Below the pieces are notes generated by a model, which saw only the letters and a list, made by a program, of their open reading frames with translations, searched no databases and was not told where the DNA came from. From positions 1,178,001 through 1,242,000 of the forward strand of contig JAWNGF010000003.1 of assembly GCA_037039685.1 (NCBI GenBank): DNA of 64,000 nt, written 5' to 3'. Below, piece by piece: positions 32,010-43,635 of the stretch. This DNA is from Ceratobasidium sp. AG-K (taxonomy: Eukaryota; Basidiomycota; Agaricomycetes; Cantharellales; Ceratobasidiaceae). Every line of letters starts with the position of its first letter. Positions within the stretch are counted from its first letter, which is position 1. Made by a program: the position numbers and the translations under genes.

Positions 32010-34411
32010 TGCAGCGAACAATGAAGACAAGTTCCAAGGCAGGGGAAGGAGATGGACGCCGAGATGAGGAGATCCAGCCCGGGTTGGAGAGGCACACAAG
32101 AGGGTCCGTGCCGTGAGCTCAGGCCTCGGATCCGCGTGAGACTAATCCGAAACACAAGATGACTCTATCCAAGAGTGACTCTGCAGTCAGTCAACTAGCC
32201 CGTCGTCGTCGTTGGTACGTCGCTGGCAGTGTTGATCGGCCCGGTCCAGATCACAGCCTAGGACCGAAACACGAGGCCTCCAAGCGCTTCGAAAGACTCT
32301 CTGGTGGCGGTGCCTTCGAATCAGGACAATAAATCCAGAATTCACTTGGACCTCCTTTCTTAAGTCTGGACGAACTATGCTCTAATCGCTGACAATAGTG
32401 AACAGCGGACGAGCTGCTCGTCTCGGCGCAGCGATTTTATTTCACGATGGGCGGCCTTGCCTTTTCAATATTCCATCCTACACGCACAGCACAAGCGGCA
32501 ACTACCAACGCGGTGACCTACCCCTCACTGCGTCATGAAACTCGCCGAACAAACCTTGCCACAGCTCACGCTGTTCAACTCGCTGTCTATCCGCACACAA
32601 TATGCTAATTAAAGTAGATCGACTTCTCAGAAGCCTTGTGCATATCGATGAGCCAAGTATGGCCGTCCCCGGATCGGCGTGCTCATCGCCGTCTGACGCA
32701 TACACCCAGCGTCCACCCTTGCCATAGATACCACAAAAAAAAAATACCTCAACATGAAAAAAGTGATCGACAGGTTCGAGGTCGGTATCCATGTCGATGG
32801 CGGGCTTGTTCAAATAATTGTCACAAAGGGAGACGTTCGGTTTACGGCAGGTCCAACCGCTGCTCGGTTACCATAGACCCACGCGACGCCCATTTATTTG
32901 TCTTATATAGAAGCAATTTCAACATCTTTCGAATACAAATACCCGCTGATACGATAAAAGTCTAACTATACACGAGTAATTAAGATTGGAAATAACATAA
33001 GAGAGCCGATAGACTGTATGCAGTCCAAGATAACTCAATTCTTCAATGCAACTTCGAGTTACTCGTTGTGGCAACTGGATTCTATGCAAGTCACGCTCGA
33101 GTCACGGAAAAAACCCGAGTCAAACGCGACCCAGCGCCAGTGCATTGCATCGGTGCAATTTCATCAAGTAAAAGTATTCCGTGTTTTATCCCCAAGCATG
33201 TGAGGGATTTCAGTGGCTTCCTGGGTTGAGATAAAGTTCAACCGATGGTTTGCCACCAACCTATATGCATTACCTTACGGCTATCATTACAAGACCCGAG
33301 ATTGTAATCGAGATTAGCCATGGCACTTTTGTTGCCCTCCCAACACAAAAAAAAACGGCTAAATGCGTACCTTTTGTATCTCGAAACAACAATCGCCGTC
33401 GACAAGTGCTCCAGGGGTATTGTTCAAGAATAAAAGTAGCAAGCAAGGCAGACTAGTCTAAAATAGAGACTAAATCGGGCGTATACTTTTTTGAGCCTTC
33501 CAAGTACACATGCTGATTCAATCGCTTGTTGGCCGACTTAGTACTAGCACTGTCGATCAGTCAACTCGTGGGTGCATCCATCCCTGTATTCCCCTGTCTT
33601 TCCGCGCATTCATTCCGAGCGAATCCGGTCTGGGGCCGGTCCCACCAAATTTCAGCAACTGGAGCACTTGTTCAAGACCGGCCCCAAATTGAATAGACAA
33701 ATGCTGTCAGGCTTGTGTTTCGCCCAGGAACTCTGAGCGAATTTACGTCCTCGAACAAGTGGCTGAGCGCTCCAAATAGGCAAGGTCCGAGGGTGAGCTG
33801 ATATAGCGAACATGCCCTCGGCACCGATTGGCAGAGCACCGAGGATGGTGTCGGAGATAGACGAGCGTTGCAAGAATAGAGTACAGTGCGACTTAATCTC
33901 TCTACATCATGTAATGGATGGCCTGTCCATCGGTCCCGCGAGACGCTTACCCGACCGGCTTCGAGCTCCAATCATCAAACGGTGGAACGACAATAGACAC
34001 CCTAAATCAGAACAGTCATGCGAACAAGTTCGGCCGACGCGAGTCGCAAGAAAGCTCAGGGTCCCACACATCTCTCACAGTTGTGCATATATTGTTATTG
34101 TGGATCGGAACGGCGTTGTACATGAACATGCAACACGATAAACAGTATTTCTGAAATAGATCAAAAGGGAAAGATATCGTTGAAAACGGGACCAAACAGG
34201 GAAGAAAACACAAAGACCAGTATGAGCGGGGTAACACAGCATGCGAACGGGACAGAACAACAAGCAGGATATCACATACAGAGCACGATCCAACATCAAA
34301 GCCAGAGGAGGGGAATGAGACGGAAACATGGAGCAGGCGCATGGCCAAACACGGACTCGAGACAGCAATACCGGGTTACATATCTACCATATGCCCGTCC
34401 TCGTCCCTCGC
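32010..34411. other. Gene-poor region, 2.4 kb
   Basis: No credible coding exon on either strand; the open frames are short and have no splice partners or family resemblance. It holds the promoter of the 396-residue hypothetical gene near 32010-32200 and a 10-bp inverted repeat at 33632-33685. Confidence 0.5.
33632..33685. repeat. Inverted repeat, 10-bp arms
   Basis: GGGGCCGGTC at 33632-33641 and GACCGGCCCC at 33676-33685 are perfect complements around a 34-nt loop. This is a GC-rich hairpin in AT-richer surroundings. Purpose unknown. Confidence 0.6.
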
Positions 34412-37400
34412 TCAGACGGCGGTCGTTTCCTTGTCCGTACTCGAGCGTTCCGCATTCACGAGTTGCTTCACTAGTCGTTTCAGCTTTCGTCGACGAACGG
34501 GCTCGTAATTCGGGTCGCGCGAAAACGCGTTCCCAATAGCGTTGCCAATCTTGGATGGAGCAGTCGTAATGCGCGAGAGTGGAGGCGTGTGAGAGTTGAG
34601 CTCATAATGACTATCGGCGTCATCAGACTGCTCGGGGGAGTGGCTAACGCTGAATGAGCCAAAGCCATTGTACGCCCAGGGGAAGCCCGACACGCCGGTA
34701 CTGGCCGAGCGTCGGTGAAGCTCAAAGGAACGGAAAGGCGACGAATCGATGGGAGTAGCAGCGGTTTCGATGATCTCGATCGAGCTCGGTCGGCTCGTGT
34801 AAGAGCTCTGGGTCGATGCGGTCCTGCGTGGAACCAAGGCAACCCGGCTCGCGCTTGTTTGGCGAGAGTGGGCATGCGGCAGGGCACCGCTAAAGCTCGA
34901 GCGCTCAGACGAACGCGAGACCGGGCTGTAGGGCGACACCAAACCGGGAGATAGGGGCGTGGCTACAACCAGAGCATCAGAAGCGGTTCAATTGAATGCC
35001 ACAACTCCACTCACGAAGCTGACGAACGGGCGTCGAATGTGTTCGACTGGGCGGACGTATTGTCTTAAACCTGCCACTCGCCTGGTAGTCGACGCTCGCC
35101 GCCCTGCCCAATGGAGCACCGATCCTAGGACCTGGAAGGTCTGAAGAATATCTGGCCCAGCCCCCCTCCTCGTCCTCGTCATCCTCGTCATCGCCTGTGC
35201 GCTCGTCATCCTGGCTCTTGCGCTCAGCCTGCCACGCTTGTCTTTGCGCCTCGCCACGTGCGAACCGGCGCTCGATTGCCAAGCTCTCGCCATATGCTGC
35301 GAGTTGCTCGGCCAAGGACGGCGAGTCCGGACCTAGCGGACCGGGCTCGAGGATCTCTCGCTCGACCTGCCGGACAAGGTCCTGCGCTTGGGCAAACGTA
35401 CTCACGGTACGCATGTTGAGAGTAACCGAGTTACGTTTCAGCGCCGCGGCATCCTCCTCGGGCTCTTCGACTTCGTCCAAGTCTTCGGTCTCGAACACAG
35501 GCGAGAATGCCATGGTACCCTTGTGAGGCGGGAGCGGGGTGTTTGTATGGAGCGAGGGCGTGGTCATACCGGTGTCCGTCGTAGCCATCGAAGATGAAAG
35601 CTGGTTCGTGTTATCAGAAGACGTCGACGAGAGCGAATCCCCGCGGAACCGACTATCGGGGGGCTGAAGCAAGTCCTTGTTGATGGCGGGCTCTTGAGAC
35701 TGGAAGTCCGGGTCCGCAGCAACAGGCGCCGTCCCAGTGACCGTGCTCTCTCCGCTGCTTGCCATATTGGGCTCCTCGGGCTGTCTTGGCAAGAACGAAC
35801 TAAAGCTGCTCGCCGCACGCAAACCGCGCCGCGAGATTGAACTTCCAGATGTTGAACGAACATGGGCCGGGCGGTTGCTTGGCGAGGGGGCGTGGGAGTG
35901 CGATGGCGTGGGTTGAGGCGACGTGGCGATAGGAATAATTGATGTCGTCGAAGTCGCCGCAGATGGCATCAACGATGGGCCACTGGGGAGTGGGAGGATG
36001 GGCATCGACGGGCTGGTTAATCTTCCCATCCTACTACGACTAAACCCGGCCCCAGAGTGCGAGAACGATCGAGGGTGCAATACTCGTTTTGGAGGAACGA
36101 TATCCAGATCATCATCGTCCATATCTCCGTCATCGTCCAGAACAACGGACAAGTCGTCCCGTGATAGCTCGTCATCGAGAAAGTCGTACTCGGGATCGGG
36201 GTGAAACTCGGTCGGCTTGCGATGTGTTCGTACCGTCTTCCCCTTTTGGCTCGGAGTTCGCCTGGCGAGCAATGCTGCACTAGGCGCTTTTAATCCCATC
36301 TCCACCGCCACCCTCTCCCCGCGCCTAAACTCCACCTCCTCGGCCCAATCAATCGTCCCAGTTGGCTCCCCCGCATCCCAAGACGCTGATTCCCCCCTCT
36401 TTATTCGTGAGAAAAACTTGCGCATGCGGCTACCGCTCCAAGACGTCCTCTCGCTTCTGGCCTTGTGTGGCCTCGACCCAAAAAGGAGACCCGCCGAAGT
36501 CGGCAGACTCGGTCGTCGAGACTCGCCATAATATGTTGTTCCAGCCATAGGCGGGAGGAATCCGAGGTCTCCGAGCTCTGTCTGACTCGAAGCGGAACCC
36601 AAGTCGACCCCACTGCTTCCTGATCCCAAATCACCACGACTACCGCCGCCTGTACCCAAGTCTATCCTGCTGGCGTTTGGATTGGGTCGGCTAAGATCGA
36701 TCCGGCTACCACCCCAGGGGCGGCGAAGAAGCGTCTCGAGTGAGTTTTTAACTTTGAGAGAGTGAGCGCCGGACGGGTTGGCCGATATGGAAGTGGATTG
36801 CTGGCTTTGAGGGTTGGCAGAGGCCCAGGCTCGCAAAGTTGCAGCAGCCTCGGTCTGTTATCCCAAAATTGAAGCGTGAGATATAGAATCTCACATAGCG
36901 AACACGGAAATAACCTCACCTGGCCTAAACTCTCGGCCAATATCAAGGGAGTGACATTATGCTTGTCAGCCCTATTTAGGTCCGCCCCGCATCGTAACAA
37001 TAGCGTCAAGACGTCCACATGGCCGTTTGCGGCTGCAAAGTGGAGGGCAGTGCTTCCCCCAGTTCCGATATGCGTGCCTCCCGAAGTCGTGCAAATGCTC
37101 ATGCCACTGCCACTTGCACCAGCTGGGACGCCCGAACGACCCTTGCCACCACCAGCACCCAGTTTCCGCGATAATCGACCGATATTGAGATCTGCGCCGG
37201 CATCGATGAGCATGCGCACTACACGCGTGTTTCCGCCACTGGCCGCCGCATGGATAGGAAGTACCCCATCAAGGACCGCATTTGTCGGCTGGCCGTTGGT
37301 CAAGGCAAACGACACGAGGCCGAGGTTTCCCGTCGCGGCAGCGGAATGGAGGCCGTAGTTGGGATCTGGGGGAGGTGAGGTACGGATATCAATCCGAAAG

Positions 37401-37794
37401 TCGTTTGGAGAAGGCGGTATTGATGGGGATGACGATCATGTTGAGGGAATGGAAAACCAAGTGAGATGGCATGCACAGAAGTGGAGTAAATCGTCAGTGG
37501 AATGTTCAAATATCATAATTGGCGAGGAGCGTGAGAAGGGGAAGTGGCGGTCAGGATCAATGGGCGGGTCAGAAGGGGGAAGACGCCGCCCATGAAATAG
37601 AGTAAAATCAACGTAAAATGGATGGGGCGGTGAGCTGTCCATATATCGCAATGCCCCCCGGCAAAGCAGGGGGAGCAAAGCGGGGGAAGCAAAGGAGGGC
37701 GGGGCAGGGGCGAGGGCAAGGACTTACATTCTGTTGTAACGTTGTATTTCGCCTCTGCCTTTTGCGCAGTACGGGACGATGTGATGGCCGGCAT
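34412..37794 (-). CDS. Ankyrin-repeat protein with long disordered region
   Basis: Exons 37728-37794, 36920-37365, 35015-36854 and 34412-34962 give 967 residues. The N-terminal ~170 residues hold ankyrin repeats (NYGLHSAAATGNLGLVSFAL, GVLPIHAAASGGNTRVVRML, STALHFAAANGHVDVLTLLL, NVTPLILAESLG). The rest is Ser/Pro-rich and probably disordered, with acidic runs (DDELSRDDLSVVLDDDGDMD) and a short helical stretch (FAQAQDLVRQVEREI). The protein ends with a basic helix (EPVRRRKLKRLVKQLVNAE). Similar ankyrin proteins in basidiomycetes are often annotated only as ankyrin-repeat proteins; a signalling or scaffolding role is inference. The first intron is 362 nt (37366-37727), far longer than its neighbours. 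Confidence 0.88.
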
Positions 37795-40700
37795 CGCGTG
37801 CAGAGTGCGAGCGGGCGCAAAGCCAACCTAACCTGAAGGGTGTGTCGGGGGTTTTGAGCGAGCGGGAAAGAAGGTCCGCCGGCTAAGTCAAAGTGGGGTT
37901 GTCGACTACGCGGGTTGTCGGCAATGTTAAGAGAGTGTTTAGGTCCGGTTTGGGTGCAACTGAGCCAGTCAACTTGGATCAGAAAATCGGCGATGAGAAC
38001 GCAGATGGTTTGTGAGCTCACCACAATATCCAAACCAATAAGACAGACCCAAATCTGATACAATACTCAATTCCTCGGCACAAATGCTTCGTCGTTCCAG
38101 GCGCAGCCAGACAAGATCCTGCGGTGGGCAAGTGCCGTGCGGGGTTATCGGGGAGGTAGTCGAGGGAAACGCTCCAATGACGTCGCTGTGAAGGCCGCTA
38201 ATGTTATGCTCTCGTGCTCGGCGTGAGGGGACACAGAGGCGCGCGGAGGCCTGCCAGCCGTGGCCGTTCGATCGAACCCAGAACTATATGACCTCCACTA
38301 TCCCGCATAAATTCAAATTGACCATCAGGCGCCCAGGGTTCGTCAGTTCTCGACTCCACTGGGAGCGCCATGCAAAGACCACTCTCGCACGCGGCGATGA
38401 TATCGCCATGGAGATTGACAGCCACTCTATGCTGGTACCAGTCCCTATGTCTCATCATATCTACTGCACGCACTTAACTTAGCCTCCCATGTCTCGCTCC
38501 CAACGGCATTGGCCGCCCGAGCCGGTTCTTGCCCACCCAAGTCAGGCACCGACATATATAGTTCTTACGCCAAATTGGGATTTAGTTGTCGGGACATTCT
38601 GATGCATTGGGTTTAGCAATAGGCACACCCGCCTTTTGCGCGCCGATCCCTAGCAAGACAGATACCCCCAGTGCCTGACGCTCTCGAGTACCCTGCCATG
38701 ACTGACCCAGCGCTCCGAGAATTACCCCATCAGCTCGGTCATCTCAGTCTCATATCCGTAGTAACAAAACCCAGCCCGCTATCTTATATGACCGTACTCG
38801 ACAATACTCCCGACCTCGGAATTCCCATGATTGATTGCAATCGCCTTTTCAATCTACTCGCTGAATTGTGATGACACCATTTATCCAGGCGCTACATCAT
38901 CGTGGCAAGCTAGTATTCTCATCATGTGGTGCATGCCCTTTAGCCGCACCGGCGCGTTCTCGACCGCCAGCTCAATCCCAGAAAGCTCCCCTCGAGTTTG
39001 CCCACCCCAGTTTGAGTTTCAATCACGCGACGCTCGGTCGGCCAACGGTGCTTGCCAGGTCATCTCCCGAGGATGAGCACGACCTGCGTGCGGCAGCGTG
39101 TATGCTAGGTTATTTATTTCACTTACAGAACCTAAAGTTCGAGTTCCAGATGCTTTCCACGACGATCCGGTCCAGACTTGGCACGCTTACGTACGTCGCT
39201 TAAACGGTGCTCGAGCTCAGAATACTTCTCTGAGAGGAGTAAAAGCGCATACAGTGTGGGAGTTGCCAAGCATGTGGCGACAGTATCCCTCGGGTGACCA
39301 CCACATTGCCTGCTCTAGCACCCGCTAATCGTCACACCGAGTTGTCACGAGAAACAAAGGCAATCCCTCGGAACCAGTGCGGACTGATAGGATACTTTAC
39401 ACACAAACACAATCAGCCACCAACGCAATTAAACGCTGCGAGTTCCGCATGAATGTTAGCGGCGGGGTTTTCGCTAGTTGGAGTTTTCGTGGGCGTTTGC
39501 GGGGGGAACACCGATACGGAGGTAATGCCGCCGGACAATAATGTCACCTTGCCATCATCAAACAAACATTTCGCCGTACCTGAACCGCACACTGCGCACC
39601 GGGCTATTCCACTCGCGGCGTTTGGGACTTAGACGAACAGAGTCTGGTCTCGAAGGGTGGCTATGACAAATGAAATCAATCGGGCTCTCGGGATTCTGGA
39701 AAGCGTCTTCCGGCCTGGCGCAATGCTATTGTCCATAAGCAATATGAATTCACTTGGGTTCTATGCCTATTCCCCACTTGTTCCGTCACGTACAGTCTAG
39801 CAAATGTATCCACCTGCACGAGGACCGGAGCAGCCCCAGACTTTTACTCGTTGTGGCGCTCCATGTCCTGGCTATGGTATAGATTTGGTCCCGCTGATCT
39901 AACGCGCTAATGATCATTCCCCATTCGGCGATATTGTGGCACGCTCAAGTGATCGACCCTACATCGTCAAAACAGTCCCAAACTGCGGGTACTTTGGTGA
40001 GCAGGTTCGGATGCGAAGAAAAACTACCCGCCCACTCCAAGGCCGAACTTCAGTCAGTCCGATGAGCGGAGCAAGCCTGGAAAGGTTTACCGAGTACACC
40101 GAAATGAGAGACCTCTTCGATCCTCAGCCGGCATCGTACTCGATCTGCGAGTTTAGGTATAGCATATATCAACGGGAACGAGCTGGCGGGGCCTGTAAAT
40201 TTAATGAAACCGTTTGGTGCTCGAGAGTGGCTTCTTTGTTCTCTGTCAGTAGCAACCTGACGATCGTTTGTGGGGGATCGCACTGATTGGATGAACTGTC
40301 AAACGTCGCGTAAGACAGTGTGCGTACAAGCATGGCGGCTTGTCATGAATCTTGCGTGAAAACAGAGTTACACGGGTCTTTCGCTTGAGGCACAGCATTC
40401 AGAAAATGGCTAGAATCTGCCCCAATCGACCTCGCTAAAGCTGGACTGGAGTGTAACACTCGTAACGACTGCAATTGCCAAGCACCAGGATTATGCAAGC
40501 CGTGGTGGCCCAGCTGGGAGAGCGTTAGACCAAGGTTAGAGCAGATTTTCTGCCGTTACTTGCACAAGCAAGGGGGAGAATAACGGGCGAGCAACGGGCT
40601 GGATGTGCATGCAGGCGCGGGTACGACTGGGCAGTCACTAGCCGCTCACACCCTTTTAGGGGAAAAAACAAAACACTGCAATCTAGTTCTAACGTGCCTG

Positions 40701-41001
40701 CACCCACCCAGGCCACCCGTTTGATTTGGGTTCATGGCATTAAAACTTTTCTATTTTGGCGACGTGGAACAGGTTGAGAAAGTGAGTGCCGAGTTTCCCT
40801 GAACTCATGAATGAAGATAATGAATTTCAATTACCGACAAGCATACCCGAAAAGGAAACCATCAATATTAACATATAAAACAATGCGACGAGACGGAGAT
40901 GGGAGCGCGACACGACGGGATAAAACTACAACACTAAATGAGTGAGGAGGGCGAAATACAAATACCATAAAACCATGCACACAGCAATACAAGCCGATCA
41001 C
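37795..41001. other. Gene-poor region, 3.2 kb
   Basis: No recognisable gene. Several open frames of 60-116 codons (for example 38201-38482, 38868-39203, 39936-40286) lack homology I know, splice structure and codon bias. The part next to 37795 holds the promoter of the ankyrin gene. A D-arm-like fragment near 40505-40530 has no tRNA partner sequence. Confidence 0.5.
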
Positions 41002-43420
41002 CTATTCGATGGGGGTCATGCCGACAGGCATGCGGTGGCCTCTGTTGAACTGGTTTTCAACATAGGGCTTGACAACAAGAAAGTTGAATCCCTTCATTTT
41101 ACTCGCTGCGGTGAAGTTGAACGAGGAAATCAAGACTGCGATCATCAGCTTTATCTCGAGTATCGCCCAACGGGAGGCAGGGCAAGACTGAAAATAGGCG
41201 TGAGGGATAGTTCATTCGGGCAAGGTGGGCAGGCTCACATGGGGTCCAACGGAAAAGCTCATCAAGCCTGCATATAATCCGGGGTGCGACTTGGCAGCCG
41301 CGGACAAGTTGTTCCACCTTTCAGGGCTACAAGGAATCAGACCGTTAGGGCTCAAGCACAACCATGATTCGCACGACATACTTGAAACTGAACGCGTCCT
41401 CTCCCCATACGCCCTTGAAAGAGTTGAAGCCTTCAAGTGGTACGTGGATATACTCGCCCTTGCGGATTCGAATACCACCAGCAGGCAACCCGGTCTTGCT
41501 TCCGCCGACCCAGGCTTTCGACGGCTCGCCAGTTGCAGCACGCACAGGCTCGGAAACTGGAATGATGTCGTCCTTGGTTGCAACTCGCAACGTGCTCTGT
41601 ACGCTTGGGTGCAGGCGTAGAACTTCGCGGACAAAGTTTTCCAAGTACGGCAGAGCGTCAAGCCGGGCGGAGAGGCCCGCCAGTTCACCACTAAGGTCCG
41701 AGTAGGTGTTGGCAGAGTCCGATGGAGTTTCGGGGGAAAAGCCCTTGAGCATCGATGCAAAGGGTGCGAGTTCTTCTCTGAGACGTGCTTGGATAGAAGG
41801 GTACCGAGTAAGCTCCCAAAGGCCCCATTCAATAGCAAGGCTTGTCGTATCGTGACCGGTAAACATAATCGACTCGATCTGTTTGAGGATTTGAACGTCG
41901 GTCAGGACGGCGCCTGAGGACTCGCTGGTGCGGACTATCGGGGAGGGTTTGTCAATGCGATGTTCACATAATAGTAATGCTACTAACGCAATAGGTTGAG
42001 AATACTAAAGTCCTTGTCCACTGTAGCGCCGGCGGCCTTTTCGGCTGCAATTGCATTGCGACGGTTTGTCAACAAGCGCTCGGTCTCTATCCTGATAGTA
42101 TGCCTGCACTTCCGGACCTGTTTGCTACGCGAATCGGGCTATATATGTGATCAGAACATGAATGGCAACAGAGGTCTGAGCACTCACAAGCCGGGCCGCA
42201 ATCCATGACGGCAAGAAAAGTGATAGAGTCTGGACTACAGATGTGTTTCGGCAAGCGTCGAACATGTATCGGTAAGCGTTGTAGAACTCATTGGGTTTTT
42301 CTTGGATCGAGTGGAATTCGTGGCCAAAACCTTGAGAATAAAAGAGTTTGGACGGTATTCCAAATCGGGTATAAACGCACTTACCCGCTACTCCGATAAT
42401 ATCAAACGCCGCTCGACTAATCCAGTAGTGCAGGTCCACTCGCACTCGGGGATGCGGTTCATTGGCGGGTTGGTCAACCTCAATGCCTGGCTTTGAAGCG
42501 GTTTGTTCGGTGGCAAGGACGGAGCGTAGTTTATCACGTAGCTGCAAGTGGCGTTTCAGGCATGTTTGGACAACAAAGGTAGCCCTAATCTCACCTCGAA
42601 TGACTTGTGAAGAAACAGGGGAGCGAGACGTTTGACCGACTGGTGGGAGAATGCAGGAGCTAGGAGACGGCGAAGCTTGCGGTGGTCTTCTCCTTCGGTG
42701 GCAAATATTCCTGGGTTGCTATCATCGCCTGAAGGGGCTTTTAGTAGAGGCAAAAAGACTGATACTACTACATACCTCCGCCGACCAGCCTACTAACGAA
42801 CCGTCGGGTGATCCATGGCTTTTCGAACACATCGGCAGCGCGGTTCAAACTGGTCCGGTTCGTAAGTTCAGATGCCCTCAACGGGCGGTTTGGGGGACAT
42901 ACATGTAGTTTATTGAGACAGTATCGAGCGTCACCAGACGGGGATCATACTGCGGGATAGACGGTTAAAGTACTTTCATTAAAGGATCGGTTTCACTCAC
43001 GTAACCAAAGCCTTGAATGCGGATGGTTTTACCATGCTCTTTCTCATACTTCTCGTGCAGCTCTGAGGCAAACCCGGGACTGAAAATCGCCGCTTAGAAT
43101 CTGGTAGAACGGTTTCACCACCACTTAACTCACGCTTGCAGGTCGAGCATCACCTCGGTTGAGAAGTATCCATCTGCGGAAGGACCAGGCAAACGACGAA
43201 GGTAACTCTTGCAGGGATCAATAATCTGTGTGCAGGCCATCAGTACGGACAATAGCGAAGACGACCGCAACGCTATTGTTCGCTATTACTGAGAATAAAG
43301 GTCAATGTAACAACTCACCAAAAGGATAATAAGATAACGCGCGGCGTACAGTGCAAACCAGATCGCACCATACTTGAGAACGAAAGACAGAACACTATAT
43401 AAGATTGTACTGACAGACAT
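41002..43420 (-). CDS. Cytochrome P450 monooxygenase
   Basis: Haem-thiolate enzyme of the ER membrane that inserts one oxygen atom into its substrate; substrate unknown. The start (MSVSTILYSVLSFVLKYGAI) is a membrane anchor. Then come the Pro-rich hinge (RRLPGPSADGY), the HRKLRRLLAPAFSHQSVKRL C-helix region, I-helix FTGHDTTSLAIEWG, the ENFVREVLRLHPS K-helix (ExxR), PERW, and the haem loop FSVGPH|SCPASRWA. The last spliced junctions are 41382-41934, 41239-41326 and 41002-41187, all in phase. In the haem loop the residue after Cys-Pro is Ala where most families have Gly, and His replaces the common Arg. About ten exons; I saw no frame break. It is divergent from ORC1 with 215 nt between starts. 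Confidence 0.92.
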
Positions 43421-43551
43421 CAGCACGGAGGGGGGGGGGAGAGCTTGAAAGGGACCCGGTGATGGCAAGGTTTTTAGGATGCCGTTTGGACACTAGTCCG
43501 TGTCAGGAGATCATATATGGCGCTTGTCCCTGGGATGAGAGGCTGACGCCC

Positions 43552-43559
43552 GGCGAAAA
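43552..43559. promoter_or_regulatory. GGCGAAAA, E2F/SCB-like site upstream of ORC1
   Basis: It lies 77-84 bp upstream of the ORC1 ATG in the 215-bp gap shared with the P450. The motif resembles G1/S control sites (E2F half-site, SBF-like). Function is only inferred from sequence and neighbouring gene. Confidence 0.3.
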
Positions 43560-43635
43560 CACGGCCAAGCAGTCACGTGGTTATCATCCTTTGTCGCGTC
43601 TCCTCACCGTTACTTTGGCTCCACGAACCGTAATC

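Noticed and set aside
38201..39350. Possible gene in overlapping frames at 38.2-39.3 kb
   Set aside because: No family resemblance, no consistent splice structure and similar open length on both strands.
40505..40545. tRNA D-arm-like sequence (GGCCCAGCTGGGAGAGCG)
   Set aside because: No anticodon stem or T arm with a B box follows within 100 nt, so it is not a tRNA gene; a tRNA-derived SINE could not be shown either.
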